From Pelagimonas varians (GTDB taxonomy: Bacteria; Pseudomonadota; Alphaproteobacteria; Rhodobacterales; Rhodobacteraceae), in contig NZ_QKMF01000015.1 in NCBI RefSeq assembly GCF_003208435.1, forward strand, positions 1 to 64,000: DNA of 64,000 nt. Direction: 5' to 3'. Made by a program: the position numbers and the translations under genes. This document shows, piece after piece, positions 59,855 through 64,000 of this stretch. The first letter of the stretch is position 1. The number at the start of each line of letters is the position of its first letter. The notes beneath the pieces are model-generated. The model saw nothing but the letters and a program-made list of their open reading frames with translations, did not search any database and was not told where the DNA came from.

Positions 59855-61462
59855 TCAGACCATCATTTCCTTGGTCGCAGACAAGGTCACATCGGGGTAA
59901 TCCCGTTCGATACGGTCAATGTCCCATTGCAGCCGTGTCAGGTAGACGACATCACCATCGTTGTCATAGCTGATGTGCTGTTTGTTGGCGTTGACGAATT
60001 TGTCGACCGCCGCATCGTCACCATGAACCCAGCGGGCAGAGGTGAACTGAGATGCGTCAAACCGCACCGGCAGACCATATTCCAGCTCGATCCGGCTGCC
60101 GAGCACTTCGAATTGCAAGGCACCAACAACGCCAACAATAAAACCGGACCCGATCATCGGTTTAAAGACTTTGGCGGCCCCTTCCTCGGCGAACTGCATC
60201 AGCGCTTTTTCCAGATGTTTGGATTTCAGCGGATCTCCGGCCCGCACCCCTTGCAGCAATTCTGGCGCAAAGCTCGGGATACCGGTGACTTTGATGGCTT
60301 CGCCTTCGGTCAATGTATCGCCGATGCGCAACTGTCCGTGGTTGGGAATACCGATGATGTCACCGGCCCATGCCTCTTCGGCCAATTCACGGTCGGCGGC
60401 CAGAAACAGCACGGGATTCGAAATCGCCATCGGCTTTTTCGTGCGCACATGGGTCAGCTTCATTCCGCGCTTGAAATGGCCAGAGGCTAGCCGGACAAAC
60501 GCCACGCGGTCCCGATGTTTCGGGTCCATATTGGCCTGGACCTTAAATACAAATCCTGCAACCTTCTTTTCCTCGGGCGCGACAGACCGCGGCGAGGCGG
60601 TTTGGATCTGTGGTTCCGGCCCGTAGGTGCTGATGCCGTCCATCAGTTCTTTGACGCCAAAACTGTTGATCGCGGACCCGAACCAGATCGGGGTCATATG
60701 CCCTTCCAGCACTGACTGCGGGTCGAGTTTCGGCAGCAGTTCCTTGGCCATCTCGACCTCTTCGCGCAGTTGGGTTAGCAGCGCTTCGGGGATGTGTTTT
60801 TCCAGCTCGGGATCATCAAGGCCGTTGATCTGGATTGTTTCGGCCACAACGTTCCGGTCGGCGCGGTCCATCAGTTCCAGCCGGTCGTTGAGCATATCAT
60901 AACAGCCAAGAAAATCGCGGCCCATGCCGATAGGCCAGCTGGCTGGTGTGACGTCGATTGCAAGGTTTTCCTGAATTTCGTCAATAATATCGAATGTATC
61001 CCGCGCTTCACGGTCCATTTTGTTACAAAACGTCAGAATGGGCAGGTCGCGCAACCGACACACTTCGAACAGTTTTTGGGTCTGGCTTTCGACGCCTTTT
61101 GCGCCATCAATCACCATCACAGCCGCATCCACCGCCGTTAAGGTGCGGTAGGTGTCTTCGGAGAAATCCGAGTGGCCGGGCGTATCGACGAGATTAAAGC
61201 GGTATTTGCCAAAATCAAAAGACATCGCGGAGGCGGAAACCGAAATCCCGCGGTCCTTTTCCATCTGCATAAAGTCAGAGCGTGTGCGCCGTGCTTCGCC
61301 TTTTGCACGCACCTGTCCCGCCATCTGAATAGCACCACCATAGAGCAGAAATTTTTCTGTCAGCGTGGTTTTCCCGGCATCCGGATGCGAGATGATCGCA
61401 AAGGTGCGGCGGCGGGCAATCTCGGGCGGGAGCGCGGGGCGGTTTGAGGCGGTGTCTTGCAT
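59855..61462 (-). CDS. prfC: Peptide chain release factor 3
   Basis: The 535-residue translational GTPase releases RF1/RF2 from the ribosome. G1 is SHPDAGKTT (25-33), G3 is DTPGHSDFSED and G4 is NKMD (FCNKMDREARD). RF3-specific stretches GVVGALQFEVLGSRIELEYG and GSAINSFGVKELMDGI are present. ATG 61462 gives MQDTASNRPALPPEIARRR, a usual RF3 start. Confidence 0.96.
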   Translation of the reverse strand: MQDTASNRPALPPEIARRRTFAIISHPDAGKTTLTEKFLLYGGAIQMAGQVRAKGEARRTRSDFMQMEKDRGISVSASAMSFDFGKYRFNLVDTPGHSDFSEDTYRTLTAVDAAVMVIDGAKGVESQTQKLFEVCRLRDLPILTFCNKMDREARDTFDIIDEIQENLAIDVTPASWPIGMGRDFLGCYDMLNDRLELMDRADRNVVAETIQINGLDDPELEKHIPEALLTQLREEVEMAKELLPKLDPQSVLEGHMTPIWFGSAINSFGVKELMDGISTYGPEPQIQTASPRSVAPEEKKVAGFVFKVQANMDPKHRDRVAFVRLASGHFKRGMKLTHVRTKKPMAISNPVLFLAADRELAEEAWAGDIIGIPNHGQLRIGDTLTEGEAIKVTGIPSFAPELLQGVRAGDPLKSKHLEKALMQFAEEGAAKVFKPMIGSGFIVGVVGALQFEVLGSRIELEYGLPVRFDASQFTSARWVHGDDAAVDKFVNANKQHISYDNDGDVVYLTRLQWDIDRIERDYPDVTLSATKEMMV

Positions 61463-61571
61463 GAACCGGCATATAACGATGCGGCGGGCGGCCTGCAATG
61501 GATGCCTGCGCTCCGGCCATAAAAGACGTCTCTATTCGTTCCCCTAGGGTCTGGTCGGCAAGCCTATAGGT

Positions 61572-62588
61572 TTAGCTGGTGGATGATTTGCGCAAGAGGT
61601 CAGCCAGATTGGGCTGTGACAGCAGGGATTTTTGTACTTCAAGCGCACCAAAACCAGACCGCTTGTGCCCCGGAATCAAGTCGCCAAGCGCACTGTCCAG
61701 CTCTTTTGGAAGGGCGGCGCTGGTGCGCGTATCAACCAGCATGCTTTCCGCAGCGATTCCTTCGGCATAGATGATTTGGTGACTGTCAAAGAGCATTTGA
61801 TAATAGTCGATGAAGCCGCCAGTTACTGGCACCACGGTTGTGTCATTCACCAGATGCCGGGCGCGGACCAAAATCTCGGACCGGCCAACGCCAATTTCAT
61901 CGCTGCGTTGATAGATGAAAAGCCTGTGGTCAGGGCTGACCAGCAAGTCACGAGAATTGTTCAAGGTGCCTTCGCGGATCAAGACGGGTGCAAAATCCCC
62001 GACAGCACGGGCGGTGTGATGGCCCAGCCAGCGAATGTCTTGTGGTCCGTCGTCGCGTGTCAGAACCCGATCTCCGACCCTGAGATCTTCGACGGGGCGC
62101 TGTGCGCCGTTGGCCATTGTGATCATTGTGCCGCCGGTAAAAGAGGCGCAGGCGGCCTGTGCAAAGCGGGGCAATGCGTTGTCCTTATCGACCCCAACCA
62201 ATGCGTATTCGGAATCTGCCGTCATGGTGCCAAGCGGCAGTGCGTAGACTTGGGCGACGCTGCCTGTTTCATCGGTTTCCACCAGAACGATGCATTCCAT
62301 TGTTTCGCCGCTGGTGGACATAAAGGTCAGGCAGCAATCAAGATACAGGTCAAAACCGGGGGTGCCCATTTCGGTGTCTTCGGCAATGGAAAACGGCGGA
62401 GTTGCGTTGGTGGCAACGCCCAGACTTACGGTCGCGGCAACTGGCGAAAGCCGGTACACATCGTCAGGCATCAGTTCATCGCAAAAGCCGAGAGGGTCCC
62501 CGAGGTTGGCCCCGTTGATCACGCGGATCATTTCGGCACGATACACATGTAATGTCTGGGCAGACCGGTTGTTTTGGCTATTCCTCAT
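61572..62588 (-). CDS. Hint-domain protein
   Basis: The 338-residue protein has a Hint (hedgehog/intein-like) domain in its second half: the start ASFTGGTMITMANGAQRPVE, then DLRVGDRVLTRDDGPQDIRW, DLLVSPDHRLFIY with the catalytic-type His, and YYQMLFDSHQIIYAEGIAAE. The first half (residues 1-150) is an unrecognised domain rich in Thr and Val. Hint_2 proteins of this kind are abundant in Rhodobacterales; autoprocessing is not proven. The residue at the Hint start is ACASF, so the usual nucleophile Cys is present. ATG 62588 follows ACGAGGTGTC. Confidence 0.85.
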   Translation of the reverse strand: MRNSQNNRSAQTLHVYRAEMIRVINGANLGDPLGFCDELMPDDVYRLSPVAATVSLGVATNATPPFSIAEDTEMGTPGFDLYLDCCLTFMSTSGETMECIVLVETDETGSVAQVYALPLGTMTADSEYALVGVDKDNALPRFAQAACASFTGGTMITMANGAQRPVEDLRVGDRVLTRDDGPQDIRWLGHHTARAVGDFAPVLIREGTLNNSRDLLVSPDHRLFIYQRSDEIGVGRSEILVRARHLVNDTTVVPVTGGFIDYYQMLFDSHQIIYAEGIAAESMLVDTRTSAALPKELDSALGDLIPGHKRSGFGALEVQKSLLSQPNLADLLRKSSTS

Positions 62589-62774
62589 GACACCTCGTGA
62601 CAGCGGGCCGGAGTACACATCCGCCAGAGTAAAACCTTTGGGCGAATCCCGGACAATTTTTTGGCTTCCGCTTTCGTATGCTACATGATTGTGGCATCAA
62701 ATTGCCAGTGGTCCGGCCATTTGTCGGCGGACAGATACAACAAACGGCACGAGCGGCCGATGACAGGAGAGATC

Positions 62775-63554
62775 ATGGATCTGGGGATTGCAGGGAAACG
62801 GGCGCTGGTATGCGCGTCTTCAAAGGGTTTGGGTCGGGGCTGCGCAGAAGCTTTGGCAGAGGCCGGGGTGAATTTGGTGATGAACGCCCGCGGCAGTGAC
62901 GCGCTGGAAAGCACGGCGCAAGAGATTCGTGACACCTATGGGGTCGAAGTGACAACTGTCGCTGCGGATATCGTATCCGAAGAGGGCCGCGCCAAAGTTT
63001 TGGAAGCAGCAGGCGATGTTGATATTTTGGTGACCAATGCAGGCGGCCCGCCTCCGGGTGTCTGGTCTGACTGGGGCCGTGACGATTTCATTTCAGCCAT
63101 AGATGCCAATATGTTGACGCCTATTGCATTGATGACAGCCTTGATGCCGAAAATGGCGGAAAAGGGCTGGGGGCGGGTGGTCAACATCACTTCGCAATCC
63201 GTTAAGGCTCCGATTCCGCAGCTTGGTCTTTCCAATGCCGCACGGACAGGTTTGACCGGTTATGTGGCCGGCACCGCACGCCAAGTTGCGGGGCAAGGTG
63301 TTGTTGTGAACAACATGTTGCCGGGCATTCATGCGACGGACCGCGCGATTTCCTTGGACACCGGTATTGCGAATGCCAAAGGCGTTACGCTGGAAGAGGC
63401 GTCGGCGCAGCGCGCGGCAACAATTCCTGCGGGGCGCTACGGCACACGGCAGGAATTTGGCCAGATGTGTGCGTTCCTGTGTTCGCAACATGCGGGATTC
63501 ATTGTCGGGCAAAATGTATTGCTTGATGGCGGGGCAACCAACGCAACGCTTTAA
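62775..63554 (+). CDS. SDR family oxidoreductase with atypical active site
   Basis: The 259-residue protein has a Rossmann start ALVCASSKGLGRGCAEAL, ILVTNAGGPPPG (NAG motif), and VVNITSQSVKAP with the catalytic Ser. The Tyr-xxx-Lys positions read S153-xxx-R157 (LGLSNAARTGL), so the classical catalytic pair is missing. A group of alphaproteobacterial SDRs with SNAAR at this place exists and is often annotated as 3-oxoacyl-ACP reductase; the function is open. ATG 62775 follows CAGGAGAGATC. It is transcribed alone and diverges from the Hint gene. Confidence 0.82.
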   Translation: MDLGIAGKRALVCASSKGLGRGCAEALAEAGVNLVMNARGSDALESTAQEIRDTYGVEVTTVAADIVSEEGRAKVLEAAGDVDILVTNAGGPPPGVWSDWGRDDFISAIDANMLTPIALMTALMPKMAEKGWGRVVNITSQSVKAPIPQLGLSNAARTGLTGYVAGTARQVAGQGVVVNNMLPGIHATDRAISLDTGIANAKGVTLEEASAQRAATIPAGRYGTRQEFGQMCAFLCSQHAGFIVGQNVLLDGGATNATL

Positions 63555-63617
63555 GCAGGAGTGTCAAAAATCGTTCAAGATTTTTGGTGCGACCGGAAAC
63601 TAAGGTAAAGGTGTTTT

Positions 63618-64000
63618 ATGGCACGGGGTCCAGACGGGCAGGGCGGCGGCGCAGGGTTTTCCTTGGCTGACCAGTTGTTCAACGCAGACAGCGTTGGCGA
63701 TTTAGCGCGCGAATACAGTGTATTGCCCGGATTTGACCCCGACGCATTTCAGCAAGAGGTTCTGGCAGGTTTCCCAAATTTGGGCCTGTTGGAACGGCTT
63801 GACTGGATTGCGACCTGTGTTGAAAAACGCCTGCCTGCAGGTTTTCCAGCCATGGCCGATGCATTGAGCGCGGCCATGGCTCCTGAATTGGACGCCGATA
63901 AAACTGACGATGATTTTGGCCGGTTCATCCATGCGGTTCCGGGCATTTTGGCGGTGCGTCACGGATTGGAAACCCACCGCGATTTGTCTTTGGATCTGAT
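63618..64000 (+). CDS. DNA alkylation repair protein, AlkD-like, N-terminal part (partial)
   Basis: 127 codons are visible before the window ends. The start MARGPDGQGGGAGFSLADQL leads to helical HEAT-like segments: DSVGDLAREYSVLPGFDPDA, GLLERLDWIATCVEKRLPAG and FGRFIHAVPGILAVRHGLET. This is the N-terminal pattern of a proteobacterial DNA alkylation repair (AlkD-like) family whose C-terminal HEAT repeats bind DNA. The rest lies outside the window, so the call is only moderately sure. AAAGG lies 8 bases before ATG 63618. Confidence 0.65.
   Translation, partial: MARGPDGQGGGAGFSLADQLFNADSVGDLAREYSVLPGFDPDAFQQEVLAGFPNLGLLERLDWIATCVEKRLPAGFPAMADALSAAMAPELDADKTDDDFGRFIHAVPGILAVRHGLETHRDLSLDL

Overview
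The window is about 64 kb of chromosome from an alphaproteobacterium, almost certainly a marine Rhodobacterales (Roseobacter-group) species. This rests on gene content and protein style: four-subunit sarcosine oxidase soxBDAG, a thin CcmI, MlaE/MlaF next to alr, BioY, paired YeeE/YedE sulfur transporters, Hint-domain and RTX proteins, and the G/C-rich extragenic element ending in CCCCCGGGATATT. No sequence search was run. No rRNA, tRNA, CRISPR array, complete insertion sequence or prophage was seen.

Layout. 1-157: start of acs, leftward, cut by the window edge. 927-4025: arsenate operon (arsR-arsC fusion, arsJ-associated GAPDH, arsJ). 4363-10803: cyclic-di-GMP protein, DUF502-like membrane protein, GST, and small exported proteins. 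11528-16133: dusA, an RTX protein, and leftward ccmI-ruvX-DUF1289. 16347-21691: soxBDAG. 21767-22716: a tandem pair of related small exported proteins. 22799-24934: sodB, rarD and a LOG-family gene that overlaps rarD tail to tail. 25084-31638: LysM protein, Atm1-type ABC exporter, malate synthase G and a GlcG/HbpS-like gene. 31705-34398: nlpD-pcm-surE, leftward. 34628-37208: SDR, bioY, DUF1284, DUF2199. 37313-44545: a leftward run alr, mlaE, mlaF, membrane protein, pqiA-like, radA, cvpA, then purF. 44690-49003: cobS, dnaB, pyrE, pyrC. 49087-55981: an accessory-looking leftward block with three related glycosyltransferases, an FkbM methyltransferase, a sulfotransferase and a degenerate sulfotransferase-like/glycosyltransferase fusion. 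56293-58510: MoxR ATPase with a VWA/CoxE partner. 58632-59771: two-gene YeeE/YedE transporter. 59855-64000: prfC, Hint protein, atypical SDR and the start of an AlkD-like DNA alkylation repair gene.

How the genes fit together. The ars genes form a complete arsenate route: the GAPDH makes 1-arseno-3-phosphoglycerate, ArsJ exports it, and the ArsR-ArsC fusion can sense As(III) and reduce As(V). soxBDAG oxidises sarcosine (glycine betaine degradation), and glcB with the GlcG-like gene fits glyoxylate/glycolate use. surE-pcm-nlpD matches the classical stationary-phase cluster without rpoS. Most of the window is core metabolism. The parts that look least described are the sulfotransferase/glycosyltransferase operon at 50-56 kb, the ArsR-ArsC fusion with an operator-like palindrome over its start codon, the three-copy dispersed palindromic element, and the tandem exported pair at 21.8-22.7 kb.
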